From Plazaster borealis (lineage: Eukaryota > Echinodermata > Asteroidea > Forcipulatida > Labidiasteridae), in NCBI GenBank assembly GCA_021014325.1, contig CM037472.1:3844001-3908000 (forward strand): a stretch of 64,000 nt of DNA, read 5' to 3'. Positions 20,985 to 32,102 of the stretch are shown here, piece after piece. A program made the translations under genes and the position numbers. The notes under the pieces were generated by a model. The model ran no database searches, was not told the DNA's origin, and was given only the letters and a program-made list of their open reading frames with translations. Numbering within the stretch: the stretch's first letter is position 1; each line of letters begins with the position of its first letter.

Positions 20985-21232
20985 CGCACAACCATGTTGT
21001 TTCGAAGATCAGTGAAAATGCGTGAAAAATAAAAAAATTGTTATCACATGGTGATGGGGTCCTCTGCACACAGAATATCATCCACAACACCGTCTTTGTA
21101 ACATAGGCCCTTTTCGAAACCACAGCTCAGGTTTGGGCTTTGGCTTTAGGCTCCAGGCTTCGCCCGACTGTTTGAAGCCCTGTAGGCCTACCGAAAGCAC
21201 ATGTTTTCAAAATAACTGACGGAGAAGATTTA
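20985..21232. repeat. dispersed duplication containing a truncated MITE
   Basis: Shares catgttgtttcgaagatcag, a ggtgtcctct-like word and the ggcccttttcgaaaccacag MITE end with 22380-22615. This copy ends after caaaataactgacgg and lacks the right terminal repeat. Confidence 0.75.
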
Positions 21233-21249
21233 TCTCATTTTGTCTTTAA

Positions 21250-21375
21250 TTTGGGGTTAAACAAAGAAAAATTTACTAGAGCGGGATTTGAACCGGTTTA
21301 ACGTGCCGGCACTCTAACGACTGAGTGTTCTAGCCCTATGTTGGCGGTCTCCTTTCTTTGTTCAACCCAAAAATA
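21250..21375 (-). mobile_element. tRNA-derived SINE family 1
   Basis: Minus strand: ggagaccgccaacataggg, a degenerate A box, then B box ggttcaaatcccgctctagt and tail aaatttttctttgttt. The outer words tttggggttaaacaaag and ctttgttcaacccaaa are inverted, so this copy looks palindromic. Confidence 0.7.
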
Positions 21376-22379
21376 TGGCCTCACGTGATGAGTCAAGTTC
21401 AACCCTAGCACAGTCTTACTCAAAGGCTTAACCTAAGAAGGACTCTGCTATTTTTGTAAAGGCATAATGTAAGTGAGATGACTATGGGGTGTTCATTCAT
21501 GTTTCCTTCCACCTTTCACTTTTAGGTCTAAATTCAGAAGATTGTTTGATGATAATAGTAGCCATACTCTGAATATTTACTCTCTTTGAATCAAGATAAG
21601 GTAGAACATCATAAGTCCTGGCCATTAGTATAATTGAATCTCAAGAATTGGTATTGGTAATAATGGCAAACCAACTGCTGCAAGTTTGCTTCATACTCTG
21701 AATTAAGATATAAGCAAAAAACCTTTATTGCTGGAATTAGAATTTCGAAATATTTTACCTTCACTCTGAAAGCAAAGTACCAGACAATCCCTTGAAACCT
21801 TATTTTGGTAACATTCATTTGTTGGTATTCCAATTAGAATAGTTGACTGGATATTTGCAATACTTTACAGTGAGTGAAAAGAGTAAAAAATAGCCTCAGA
21901 TTTGCCCCATACTCTGAAAATAGAATGTATAACATTGTAAATCTTGGGGTAAGTTTGGTACTTAAATTTGTGTTAAATATTTTTTCCTTAATTTAAAACA
22001 AAGTAACAGACCTATATTCCCCGAAGGATTCAGAATAATGAGGGTTGTAGGCCAAAATAACAATTTGCTTATTACTGGGTAAGGCATTTCAATCTTATCC
22101 ATGTCCAAACTATTTGGTGTGGAGTGGCATAGGAGAGGAGGATAGTGGAGGATTGAGCTCAAATGTAGGCAAAGGGTTTAACAGTTGGACTTGAATGAAA
22201 ATCTGATCATATTAGGTTCCCTCTGCTTTATAGAGCTATGTATCTGTAGTTTAACACAATTAACAGGAGGTAATCCATGATGTAATGACACTTCTTATTC
22301 TTGTGAAGATGTGATGCCAATGCTCTCAGAAACATAGGACGACATGGGCATGCTGCAGCATGCAGACTTTGGGGTTGAC
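21376..22379. other. gene-free stretch
   Basis: AT-rich. The phrase cata ctctgaa/tta recurs several times between 21560 and 21920, suggesting a very degenerate ~130-bp tandem structure. No coding signal. Confidence 0.4.
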
Positions 22380-22501
22380 ATTTTTGTGCATGTTGTTTCG
22401 AAGATCAGTGACAATGCATGGAAAAAAACCTGTTGTTATCACGTGGTGGTGGTGTCCTCTGTACACAATATATCATCAACAACACCGTCTCTGTAATATA
22501 G

Positions 22502-22650
22502 GCCCTTTTCGAAACCACAGCTCAGGTTTGGGCTTTGGCTTTAGGCTCCAGGCTTCGCCCGACTGTTTGAAGCCCTGTACCGAAAGCACATGTTTTCAAA
22601 ACAATGGACGGAGTCTAAGCTGGATCCCAAGCTATGGTTTCGAAAAGGGC
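22502..22650. mobile_element. 149-bp MITE, gcccttttcgaaacca ends
   Basis: Left gcccttttcgaaaccacagc and right agctatggtttcgaaaaggg, c at 22650, are inverted. The 110 bases upstream are also shared with 20985-21110, so a larger unit was copied. Related ends occur at 21108 and 10485. Confidence 0.75.
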
Positions 22651-22669
22651 TATTGAGTTAGGTCATTGG

Positions 22670-22881
22670 TAGTCCAGATTCTGGACGTTCTTTATTAAAT
22701 AGCTCTCCCGATCAAAAATAGCTCTCCCGATCACACGGAAACCCTCCGCGTTGAGGGCGCTTTGCCCGCCAATTCAGAGACCCGGCTCATCTTTTGGACT
22801 GTGTCTTGACGTGACGTTGAGGGCGTACTGCTGAGCGCTGCCCGTAGTTAGCTATACGAAAACGGTCCAAACGCTGGACTA
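22670..22881. mobile_element. 212-bp MULE-like MITE with 9-bp target duplication
   Basis: Ends tagtccagattctggac and gtccaaacgctggacta are imperfect inverted repeats. ggtcattgg occurs directly on both sides (22661-22669 and 22882-22890). A 9-bp duplication is characteristic of Mutator-like elements; superfamily is inferred from that alone. Confidence 0.8.
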
Positions 22882-23100
22882 GGTCATTGGATGAAACCTA
22901 GAGAAATTTTGGAAGCAGAAAAACAATCACTTTTGAATCTTATTTTTCATACAGTAAAACATATTAATGTTTTTTTTCAAAAAACATTGAACAAATTAAA
23001 AAAACTTTCAATAGACCATTTACACAATACAGTTAAAATCCTGACAGTTTTATTTACATTAGCCCCTACATGTATTAACTGTTTGGTTTATTTCTTATAG

Positions 23101-23222
23101 TGTAAACCAGCTTCAGTATGAATGGTGCTTTTGTCACACTGAAAGATGTGTGTCCCTCCCTGAATCATGCAAGGTAGACAAGGAACAGCGTGTCATCACA
23201 GCTACATCCTCAAATTGCTCAG
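23101..23222 (+). CDS. candidate orphan exon, Cys-rich (unidentified)
   Basis: A 122-base segment sits between a good acceptor (ttatttcttatag) and a strong donor (ctcag|gtgagt). In the frame starting at base 2 it is fully open and encodes about 40 residues, with W-C-F-C-H followed by three more spaced Cys. I recognise no family. No partner exon with matching phase (2 bases in, 1 base out) was found nearby, so it may be a chance exon, a lone exon of a gene beyond the window, or a repeat-derived segment. Confidence 0.25.
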
Positions 23223-23469
23223 GTGAGTCAATGTATAAAACTCTCTAACAGTTAGCTGTCAGTTGTTGCTTAGAGAGGCTCATTGGTGAAAGTGGACTCC
23301 CAATTAATGGCAGTGGTGTTCAGAAATAACTTTGACCCCCCAAAAAACTATGACTCCTACAAGTGAACCGCTTTTATTCTGTACTTTTTGTGATGTGTTT
23401 TTTATTCAGTAGTGAATGGTTGTCTTGAAGGCAAAGTAACAACTCATAATATTATATGTCAAATAAATG

Positions 23470-23900
23470 TTTTCTTGTGGATTTGCCTGTGGATTGTTTT
23501 CAAAGAACTCGGGAAAGTACTGAGTATACAGTGCTTAACTCTTTGGTGCACGGATTAATTCTATTGTTTTTAAGATTACACAAAAACAAAAAAAAAAAAA
23601 AAAATGTTTTTTTTTTTTTTGTTTTTCAAAGCGCCCCCCTTGAAAAAAAATGCAAAAAAAGCCTAACCACCATTCTAAACAAAACCGAATGAGCGACATT
23701 TTATTTTATTTTTTTTTTAAGTTATGACCACTTTTCCAAAGTCCAAATTGAACGCACTTTTGGCGGTCCCTAGCGACCGCTCTGTGCACCAAAGGGTTAA
23801 TACACATCGGTGTAAGGGTGAAAACAAATTATATTCTTTATCCCAATGCAAAGTTAGCATCTATTAAATCATTGTGGTACCCGCTGCTAACACATAGTAT
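23470..23900 (+). mobile_element. tRNA-SINE family 2, decayed copy split by a MITE
   Basis: The tail words gcctgtggatt, gggaaagtactgagtatac and agtgctta precede the MITE. After it come acacatcggtgtaagggt and ggtacccgctgctaacac, in the order seen in the family-2 copy at 60240-60470 (inverted there). Confidence 0.55.
23539..23796. mobile_element. 258-bp piggyBac-like MITE with TTAA duplication
   Basis: Starts ctctttggtgcacgg, ends ctgtgcaccaaaggg. TTAA is on both sides (23535-23538 and 23797-23800). TTAA specificity with CCCTTTG-type ends is typical of piggyBac derivatives. Interior has long A and T runs and no ORF. Confidence 0.75.
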
Positions 23901-23924
23901 TCAAACTGCCTCTAGCAACTGGGT

Positions 23925-24065
23925 TAGCTCGGTGGTCTAGTGGTAAGACATCTGCTCTAGCATTGCAAAGGTCGTGGGTTCGAATCCCATCCAAGTGATT
24001 TGCCTGTGGATTTTTTTTCACAGAACTTGGGAAAGTACTGAGTATACAGTGCTTATATTAAATTC
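23925..24065 (+). mobile_element. tRNA-derived SINE family 2
   Basis: Head has A box (tagctcggtggtctagtggt) and B box (gggttcgaatccca) with tRNA spacing. The tail is gatttgcctgtggatt ... ggaaagtactgagtatac. A true tRNA is unlikely because the same tail follows at other copies. Confidence 0.7.
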
Positions 24066-24708
24066 TTTATCCCCAATGCAAAGTTAACATCTATTAAAAA
24101 GTGTTTTCTTGATAATTTTTCATAATTTTTCATTATTCGTTTGATTGTCTACCAGACCTGAAAACTTGTAAATTGGTTTTATTCAGTATCAAATTATTGT
24201 TATTATTGTGATGTATTTTTTCCAACTGGGCATAATTGTCTTGCAGGCAAATTAAAACTTCATATTATTTGTCATTGTTCTCTTGTTGAATTTTTATTAT
24301 TCTTTTGATTGTACAACAAGACTTAGATGTTGTTGTACAATCTGTTTGTACGTTAAAGATCAACTTGAACGAAATCACTCAAACTAATTTAACTATTTAT
24401 CCTCCCTGTAATTTTGTTATAATTTTATCAAAAGTAACTAGGCCCCCCCCCCTTCAATTTTTGAACTAGTGTTTTCTTCTGCCGTTGACGGCGCCCTGCA
24501 TGGTTCCTAGCAAACACAGGCCTATAAAAATGAAAAGTGAAATCAACACTGATGTACCAGTACCTCAGAAAAACCAATGTAAAACCAGTCGGTGTTGGTA
24601 CTGGGTGAAGGTTGTTTAGCTTCTTTGCTATGCATTTTCCATTGTCTTGTTTGGATCAAGTCCCTATTATGGTGTCACAGTGCTGTATTGATTCTATGTG
24701 CTCAGTTT
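24066..24708. other. gene-free stretch
   Basis: AT-rich. An inverted pair, gattgtacaacaagac and gttgttgtacaatc, forms a short hairpin at 24307-24340. No genes. Confidence 0.4.
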
Positions 24709-24785
24709 CTGGTGAGCTGCGAAGTTGAGTGAGCCTATGTATTGACAATTTCCGTCCGTCTGTCCGTCCGTCCAGCCGAGTTGTT
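24709..24785 (+). repeat. head of a dispersed tandem-array repeat
   Basis: gtgagctgcgaagttgagtg then agcctatgtattg and a ccgtccgt run. The same opening occurs at about 32798-32860. In both places it precedes the ~150-bp units described at 25395. Confidence 0.6.
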
Positions 24786-25002
24786 TTATGGAATCTGAAA
24801 TCCCACGTGAGATCAGTATTCAGTGACAGTCATGTTTTGTGGTTCTCAATCAAGTTTTTAAAGAAATGTTGAGGTTTTTGTGAATAACACAATTATTATT
24901 ATTATTATTATATATTTCTGGTAATGAAACCAAGGATGCCACACAAGTGAACTTAATCACTGTAGCTCGCAAGCCTGAGGAAACCTGTAAATAAGGGTGC
25001 TT

Positions 25003-25253
25003 GCAATGTGAACCAGAAACACCGGGGTTAAACCCCTACTCTTTCACGATACGTGGTCTGGGTTCTTTTACGTGCACTACCAATCCTAGTACACGGGACC
25101 AACGGCTTTACGTCCCATCCGAAGGACGAAGCATGTGGTTAAGTGTCTTGCTTAAGGACACAAGTGTCACGACTTGGATTCAAACCCACACACTGCTGAT
25201 CAGAAACACCACAGCTTGAGTTCGGTGTTCTTATCCACTCGGCCACGACACGC
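25003..25253 (-). mobile_element. tRNA-derived SINE, family 3
   Basis: Minus strand: gtggccgagtggataag (A box), long variable arm, ggtttgaatcc (B box), then a body with ggatgggacgtaaagccg and gtgcacgtaaaagaaccc. The plus-strand word cccatccgaaggacg is one I recall as recurrent in echinoderm and mollusc genomes. Confidence 0.75.
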
Positions 25254-25394
25254 CACAAATGCTAGGCTAAACATTTTAAAGAGCCAAAGTCAGAGTAAAT
25301 GTTGAAGTTTTAAAACTGACTTTGACTTAAAACCAGGCAACATTACAACAGACATGCACATATTACACAGTCACACTAAGAATGAAACTCGTGA

Positions 25395-25895
25395 TTGTTT
25401 CAACGGTTCAAGATGAGTGAGTTAAAACAATGAGATACCTTCCTTATTGCAATAATGTATCGATTTGAAACTTATATCACATTTTGCCACTGACATGCAG
25501 ATTTTTATGAAAGAACAAAACTCATTAGTATGACACCCATTCCAGTTGAATGAGCTAAAACAATGAAATCCTTGATTGGCTCTAACTCCTTACTGCAATG
25601 ATGTATCAACTTGAAACTTATATCGAATGTTGTTATTGACATGCAGATTCATATAAAAGAATAAAACTCATAAGTAATACACCCATTCAAGTTTTTCGAG
25701 CTAAAACAATGAAAAGTTTGAGTGGCCATAACTGCTTCTTGCAATGAATTATCCACTTAAAACCTGGATCAAATATTGCCACCAACATGCCTATTCATAT
25801 GAAAAGAATATAACTCATAATTATGACACTGTTTCCAGTTGAATGAGCTAAAACAGCAATATAGAATAGTTTTATAATATGGACGGTTTCAAAAG
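25395..25895 (+). repeat. tandem array, about 150-bp units, cut by DIRS element 1
   Basis: At least three units share gacatgcag/aacatgcct, tcat(a)taaaagaataaaactca, cccattccagttgaatg-like words and gagctaaaacaatgaaa. The last unit runs directly into the retrotransposon; its continuation is on the far side, at 32424. Confidence 0.8.
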
Positions 25896-25905
25896 TGCAA
25901 ACCTT

Positions 25906-26015
25906 CCTACATATGCATTTCTATGCGCATGCGCAAGCAATTCGCTGACACAACAACAAAGGCTACTACGTCACCCACACACTGCACCTCCCAAGAGCCC
26001 ATACGAATCGTCCTT
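25906..26015 (+). repeat. left inverted terminal repeat, DIRS element 1
   Basis: cctacatatgcatttctatg and about 90 further bases are the reverse complement of 32252-32366. The right copy extends ~57 bases further outward; the left copy lacks that part. Confidence 0.9.
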
Positions 26016-26106
26016 ATTTCAGCGTGCGTTACGTGTACATGCCTTTTAGGTTTTACTCCTAGCGATACACTTTTGCAAGCGTAAAGATCTCTTTTTCCAA
26101 CACGAC

Positions 26107-27643
26107 ATGGCTGAACCAAAATCCAAGAAAAAGACGGCGTTTCGCAGAAATAAATCCCGTTTCCTGTGGTGGTTCACTGCACCCTTGGACTTCGACATAC
26201 ATCCTTCCTGCTTCCGTTGTCGTCTTTGCACCAAGGATAACCCTTGCGGAGTCTGCTCAAACTGGACGACCGTTGAATGGAAATCCTTTACTTCGTGGCT
26301 AGATAATATCACGGCAGTCCCACTCGGGCGGGAAACCATAGATTCCACTGCCCCTCTCCTGGTAAATTTAACGTCGTCTCAGGTTAGCGTTAGCAGTCTT
26401 CCATCAGAAAACATTGTAGTTTCGTCCTACAGTCGCCCAATTCCCGCCTCGATGGAGAGACGGATCGACTCTTCTTTCCGGGCTGAGCCAGAAATTCACG
26501 CACACCGACCCGGCCTGGACACTCCGTCGTGGGCGTACTTCCCAAACGATCCCCACCTGTACGGACCAATGCATCACCGGGGGCCCTCCCATCCACCTTC
26601 AAACAACTTTCCAGTGTACTACCCTCCGGAGATGCCCTACCATGACGATCAGGGCTCTGGTACCGACCATTTACCATGCCCAAGGGATCGCCGTGCTCAC
26701 GCCTATCCCAGCCAGTACGACGCTCGCCATTATTCCAGAGGTTACACTACTCATTCTTCATCTCGTGATAGTGCCTACCGGTCCTGCTCTCCACGCTACG
26801 ACAGAGGTCACTTTCCGAAGGGGACTTCCCGTCTTCGTTCTCGGGATTTTTCTTGTTCCCGCTCCCGTTCTCGATCACTTACCAGGTCTCCTCCATGGCT
26901 CTCCGCCGTACTCATACATGCCGAACGGCCATCCTTCGTCATTTTCACCGGCTTCCACTTCCAGTCGGGAGCCCGAATATACTTCAATGTTTCATCAGGG
27001 CAAATTGATCGTCCCAGAAGTGGGTAAGATTTTACAGTTTCCTCCTTCTTCCCCTAAGGAAGCCTCCCGCTCCTCCTTCCGGAGGGAAACAGCTAATCCC
27101 ACTCCTCCCCTAAAACATTTGGTCCGGTTGACAGTTTTTCTGCTGACATCTTGGATGAAGCCTTCTCCTCCATTCAGAAGAAAAAGCCTTTTAGAGTCTC
27201 TTCCAGAGAACAATCAATTTTTAAAACAAAAAATGATGACTACAAGCAATTTTTTACTGTCCCAACTCTTTCTTCAAGGACAAATTGCGATCATCCAACC
27301 CCCCAAGAAGAACCTTTTCTCAGACAAGTGCACCAAGGATCTTAATTCTAACTTAGAAAAATTAGATCGTCACCTGCGTCATGGGGCTCAGACCTCTAAT
27401 TTCTCCATCTTACTGTCAGATTGCCTAGCCCGTGCATCCGAGGACCCATCACTGGTCGATCCTGATCTTCTTCCAGTCATGTTCAAGTTTATGGACGACT
27501 GTCTAGCCTCCTGTATGCCACTAGTTCAGCTATCGCCTGCTCTCTTCGTCGATCACTGGTACTTGATCAAATGTTCTGGCCCTTCCAAAGCGTCTAGAGA
27601 GCGCTCCGACCAAACCGAGTTTTCGCCGACAGCCTTCGTATAA
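26107..27643 (+). pseudogene. DIRS element 1 gag-like ORF, frameshifted
   Basis: Opens at ATG 26107 about 90 bp after the terminal repeat, with a basic start (MAEPKSKKK) and a Cys cluster CFRCRLCTKDNPCGVC at residues ~36-51, a layout found in DIRS gag proteins of animals. A Pro/Ser/Tyr/His-rich middle follows. The first frame closes at 27027; gag-like sequence moves to another frame around 26890, briefly to a third near 27150-27300, and ends at 27643 (FMDDCLASCMPLVQLSPALF). At least two frameshifts, so no full-length Gag. Confidence 0.75.
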
Positions 27644-27744
27644 TTCATTGTCATGCAAACCCACTCACTCCTTCAAGCCACAAGGGTCACAAGGAGCCAA
27701 AGGCCAATGACTACATAGATCCCATAATACACATTCCGTCAGCC

Positions 27745-29173
27745 TCGGGACCCGTAGGGGGTCGACTGCGGGAGTTCTCCCACAACTGGTTCCATATCAC
27801 CACAGACACCTGGGTTCTACAGACCGTGTCCTCGGGCTACCAACTGGAATTTACGAGCTCCCCTCCACATCTAATAAACTGTCTTTGTCAACCCACTACG
27901 GTTCCCTGCCGTTGCTCCCTAGAGGAAGAAATTGTGTCTCTCAAGGAAAAGAAAGCCATAATCTCTCTTCCTCCCAAATCAACGATGGACTTCACCTCAA
28001 CTTTCTTTCTCACCCCAAAGAAATCCGACGGGTGGTGCCCTATCATCAACCTCCGACCCCTCAATGCCTTCATCAGACCGAAACACTTTCGGATTGAAAC
28101 TCTGGCCACTGTATTACAATCCCTTCCCAAGGGCTAGTGGGCTGCAACCCTGGATCTGAAGGATGCCTATCTTCATATCCCCATCTACAGAGACAATCAG
28201 AGGTTCCTGCAATTCATCTATCGGAACATCACTTACCAGTTTCAGTGCCTTCCATTTGGCCTGTCTACCGCACCACGGGTCTTCACCAGGATAACCAAAG
28301 TGATAGCAGCAGCGTTACGCTGACAACATAATCGCCATTACATGTATCTGGACGACTGGCTCATCGTGGGCCCTTCACCAACAGCCACTCTTCAGGCCTT
28401 GTCAAAGACAATCCAACAATTGGGCTTCATCATCAACCAGGACAAGTCTTCCCTTGTCCCTTCTCAGAAACCCGATGTTCCTAGGTGCCTCCCTCAACAT
28501 GACAACTGGAAGAGCCTCTCCTTCACTAGAGCGTTGCAGAGTACTGGAGGAATGTATCCAACTCTTCCTTTCATCACCAACACTACCAGCCCGAGCTTGG
28601 CTTCATCTCTTGGGGTTCATGGCAAGCCTGGAGGACATTGTTCCATGGTGCAGAATGCACATGCGCCCCCTTCAACTGCATCTGCTATACCACTACCGCC
28701 CTCGAAGGGACCCCATTTCAACTCTGGTTCCAGTGGACTCCAATATACGATCCCATCTCAAGTGGTGGCTTTCCCACCAGAACCTCCTCTGCGGAACAGT
28801 TTTTCCCCGCCCCTTCCCTTCAGTGACCTTGACCACAGATGCTTTGAGGTCGTGCTGGGGAGCCCACCTGGACGACCTTTCCCTAGCAGGGCGTTGGTCT
28901 CCCTCAGAACAGTGCCTTCACATTAACCTACTGGAACTCCTGGTTGTTCAAAAGGCCCTCCAGTCGGCAACAAGCAGGGTGATGAATCACTTAGTCCTTG
29001 TGAAGACGGACAACTCCACCATAGTGTCTTACCTAAACCGCCAGGGAGGGACCCACTCCCCTTCCCTGTGCATGCAAACTTGGAGCTTACTCACTTGGTG
29101 CATCCCCCGTCAAATCGCACTGCAAGCGAGCCACCTCTCCGGGAAGGAGAACATCATAGCAGATGCCCTTTAA
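27745..29173 (+). pseudogene. DIRS element 1 reverse transcriptase-RNase H
   Basis: The PVGGRLREF segment near 27750 marks the usual start of the DIRS RT region. RT motif A is LDLKDAYLHIPI (28150 on) and motif C is YLDD (28345-28356), so the catalytic Asp residues remain. RNase H keeps its acidic set: TTDA (Asp ~28838), NLLEL (Glu ~28933), KTDNS (Asp ~29009) and IIADAL (Asp ~29162). It is broken by TAG at 28135, TGA at 28321 (a probable CGA to TGA change) and a frameshift near 28450-28470. The frame ends TAA 29171-29173, just after RNase H. Confidence 0.88.
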
Positions 29174-29480
29174 CGAGGGAGAGCAATCCCCACGGAATGG
29201 TCCCTTCATCGCCCGGTGGTCAAACAGATCTTCAATGTCCTGGACACCCCGTAGATAGATGTCTTTGCTTCTCACCTCAACAATCAACTTCCGGTCTTTT
29301 GCTTTCGGCATGCTCACCCCCAGGCCTGGGCTACAGACGCCCTGAGCATTAACTGGTCGGGCAACCTGGGGTATTCCTTCCCCCCATCTCCCTCCTACCC
29401 AGAGTCTTATCAAAGATCGACCAAGAGAGATGCAAGATAATCTTAATAGCCCCCCTCTGGCCAAGACAACCATGGTTCCC
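29174..29480 (+). pseudogene. DIRS element 1 linker between RNase H and recombinase
   Basis: Decayed continuation: VFASHLNNQLP-like and FPPSPS words correspond to the D-[VL]-F-A-S and AFPP segments that follow RNase H in elements 2 and 3 (LFASAANAQL, YAFPP). Stops and shifts are present. It is cut at WPRQPWFP by the hAT-like insertion and resumes after 30626. Confidence 0.6.
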
Positions 29481-30625
29481 AGTGTTCTCCACAGACTTTT
29501 TTCTTGGGAGGGCGGCATGACGTAATCAAAATGGCGCCCGTCGATATGACGTAATCAAAATGGCGCCCATTGGTATATGACGTCATCGGACGTGAAAGCA
29601 AAAAAACACTTGAGATAATCCTTTACTTAAAAATATAACTATTAATCCCCGGCCCACCTAATCACCGACACTACCTAAGGAGAATAATTAACATCCATTT
29701 CGGGCGGAACAACCTTATTTGAAAAACTAATTCAAAACCTACAATTTGTTATACATTTTACTTTGTGCGCCGCGCCAAAAACATCAAAGGGATGATATGC
29801 CGCACAGTGTGGGGTTTTAGAAAGCTGGTGATCGGATAGCCTGCACATGCAATTTTCAAAACGAAAAAAAAAACGAAAAAAACCCCCACGTTTTTGGACG
29901 ATCTTATCCCCTAATTTCTGCCCTTAATAATACTTTTTTCATCAACAACCATTTTCATGAATTAGTGCTGAAAGGTTCCGTTGTTAAGAACTTCGTTTGC
30001 AATAAAATCATCGACATTCAACGATCCGTTAACAACAAACATTGAGAACAAATTCAATGAACTTTGCCCCGCATCGCCCTCTATCGGCGAAAGTTATCAA
30101 TGTTTGAATATCCTTCAAGGCTGTACATTGTACCAATCTGCAGTCGAGTGGCACACTGTGTGGCAATTCTTTCTCGGCTCGTAAACGTGTACTGCGTTGG
30201 AGTCTAGCAAGCTCTCTTATGAATATGGTAATTATCAACAACAATCTACGGCCAATCGCAGCGTGCGGAATGTTGGTTAGCCTGGACTTTGGACCGTGGT
30301 GTTGTGTATGCGCTACTGCATGGCCTGCCGACGTTGGGCGAACGAACGTTGATGGGCTATGCACGTGCGGTGTGTGGTGGATATACTCAGCAGTAGGAAC
30401 CATGTGGTTGTGTGTGCATCGTGTTTTAACGTTTGTGTTTGGAAGTCGGGTTTGGCTCGTCGGTTACTCGTTTGATCGCATTAAATGCAGGCTAAAAATA
30501 GTCTGTTTGTCATTTTTTTGGCAGGGCGGCCAATCATTTTAGCAGGGCGGCCAATTCTTTGGCAGGGCGGCCTTAAGCTTTGGGAGGGCGGCCCGCCCTC
30601 CCAAAATACGTGTGTGGAGAACACT
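29481..30625. mobile_element. 1145-bp hAT-like element nested in DIRS element 1
   Basis: Left end agtgttctccac, right end gtggagaacact. ggttccc is duplicated directly on both sides (29474-29480 and 30626-30632; 8 bp if one ambiguous t is included). Removing the insert plus one duplicate rejoins the DIRS reading frame (PWFP then QLLDLL). Subterminal gcagggcggcc / gggagggcggc motifs are repeated. No transposase. hAT is inferred from 7-8-bp duplication and end style. Confidence 0.85.
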
Positions 30626-30632
30626 GGTTCCC

Positions 30633-31958
30633 TCAACTTCTGGACCTCCTCATTCGACCTCCCATCATTCTACCAAAACGACCGGACCTTCTCACACAAC
30701 CCGTGTCCAAGATGCTACACCCAGATCCAGACAGTCTTCATCTCTGTGCTTGGATGCTGTCAAGTCTTCCCTCCGAGCAGCCGGCCTTTCTAAAGACGCT
30801 GCTTCCCTTGCAGCAAAATGTAGACGACCATCCACTAGAAGAACGTATGACAATCGTCTGCAACACTACTTCCGATGGTGTACCAAGGAAGGTTTCGATC
30901 CCAATTCTGCATCTGTAACTGCCATAGGGGACTTTCTACTGCATCTTTTTAATTCCGGCCTCCAAATTAGCACCATTCAAGGCTACAGATCAGCCATCGC
31001 AGTAGTTCATCACGGGTTCGACGATAGCTCTACTCTGTCCAATAATACTGCTATATCCCAACTTTTCAAAGGCATGTTCTCAGAGAGACCACCTATTAAA
31101 AAGCTCACTCCTTCCTGGGACCGTGGCACTGTCCTTCACAGGTTGACGAAGCCTCCCTTTGAACCTGCTAGGTCTTCTTCCCTACACAACCTCACGGTCA
31201 AGACAGTCTTCCTTTTAGATGCCTCCACAGCTCGCTGCAGAAGTGAACTCCATGCTCTTTCTTTAAAACCTGGCAACTTACTTTGGGAACCTGGAGGCGC
31301 TCATCTTGTCTCGTAGATCAACTTCCTAACCAAGAACCAATCACAAAAATTTTCACCTCCAGACATTTTTGTCCCTTCATTTTCAAGTGTCCCAGAAGAT
31401 AAACTTTGGTGCCCCGTTCGGATCCTTTTAAATTTAGCACGTACCAAGGAGCTGCCGGGGAACACTACGCAACTCTTCATCACAACAGTTCGTCCCTTCT
31501 GCCCAGCCTCCATTAGTACACTCTCTCGGTGGATCGTTGAAGCCATACTACCAGCTGCAACCTTACCACCCTCTGCTGCCCAGCCCCGGGGGCCTTTGCC
31601 TGGTCCTGCAGTCCAACCCTGTGCGTTTAACGGCGTGGTTAGCGCCCTAGGTTCACACTCAGCCAAACCACAGGTGCGGTTAGCACCTACTCTGGCACGG
31701 AACTCACCCCCTCAACCAGTTGCTGCCTCAGTCCAAGCTCACCAAACAAGGAGCATGACAATATCACAGGCTCTCTTCAAAGTGGTTCCTATTACAGATA
31801 TTATGCAGACGGCTTGTTGGAAAAACTCTTCACCCTTCACGTCATGCTACCTGCGAGATGTTCTCCAGTCTGAGGGGCACATGGGCAGACAAGTACTACA
31901 AGCAGCAGCACATTCATCAGCCCAGAGACACCGCAGGGCAGCCAACTCATCCTCCTAA
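30633..31958 (+). pseudogene. DIRS element 1 tyrosine recombinase
   Basis: N-terminal core-binding region: RRPSTRRTYDNRLQHYFRW near 30820-30890, then ISTIQGYRSAIA. Catalytic parts: box I region ARCRSELHAL (about 31230), box II AHQTR (about 31737; H-x-x-R), and the Tyr in TSCYLRDV (about 31850). An in-frame TAG at 31314-31316 splits it, and a frame change joins the C-terminal part, which ends TAA at about 31956. In box I the residue two before Ser is Cys, coded tgc. This enzyme class integrates the circular DNA intermediate. Confidence 0.87.
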
Positions 31959-32102
31959 GAGCTCTTGAGTACAGCTAACCGGCATGTCTTAACTTCCTTT
32001 ATTTACCTCTAATACGAAACGTAAACAGGCTCAGTTAAGACATCTTTTCTAGGGCTCCACACTGCACTTACCCCCCCTTTCAGTCCTGACTCGGTGCCAC
32101 TC

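Noticed and set aside
23930..24000. Functional tRNA gene on the plus strand
   Set aside because: The tRNA-like part is followed by a tail shared with other dispersed copies; treated as SINE.
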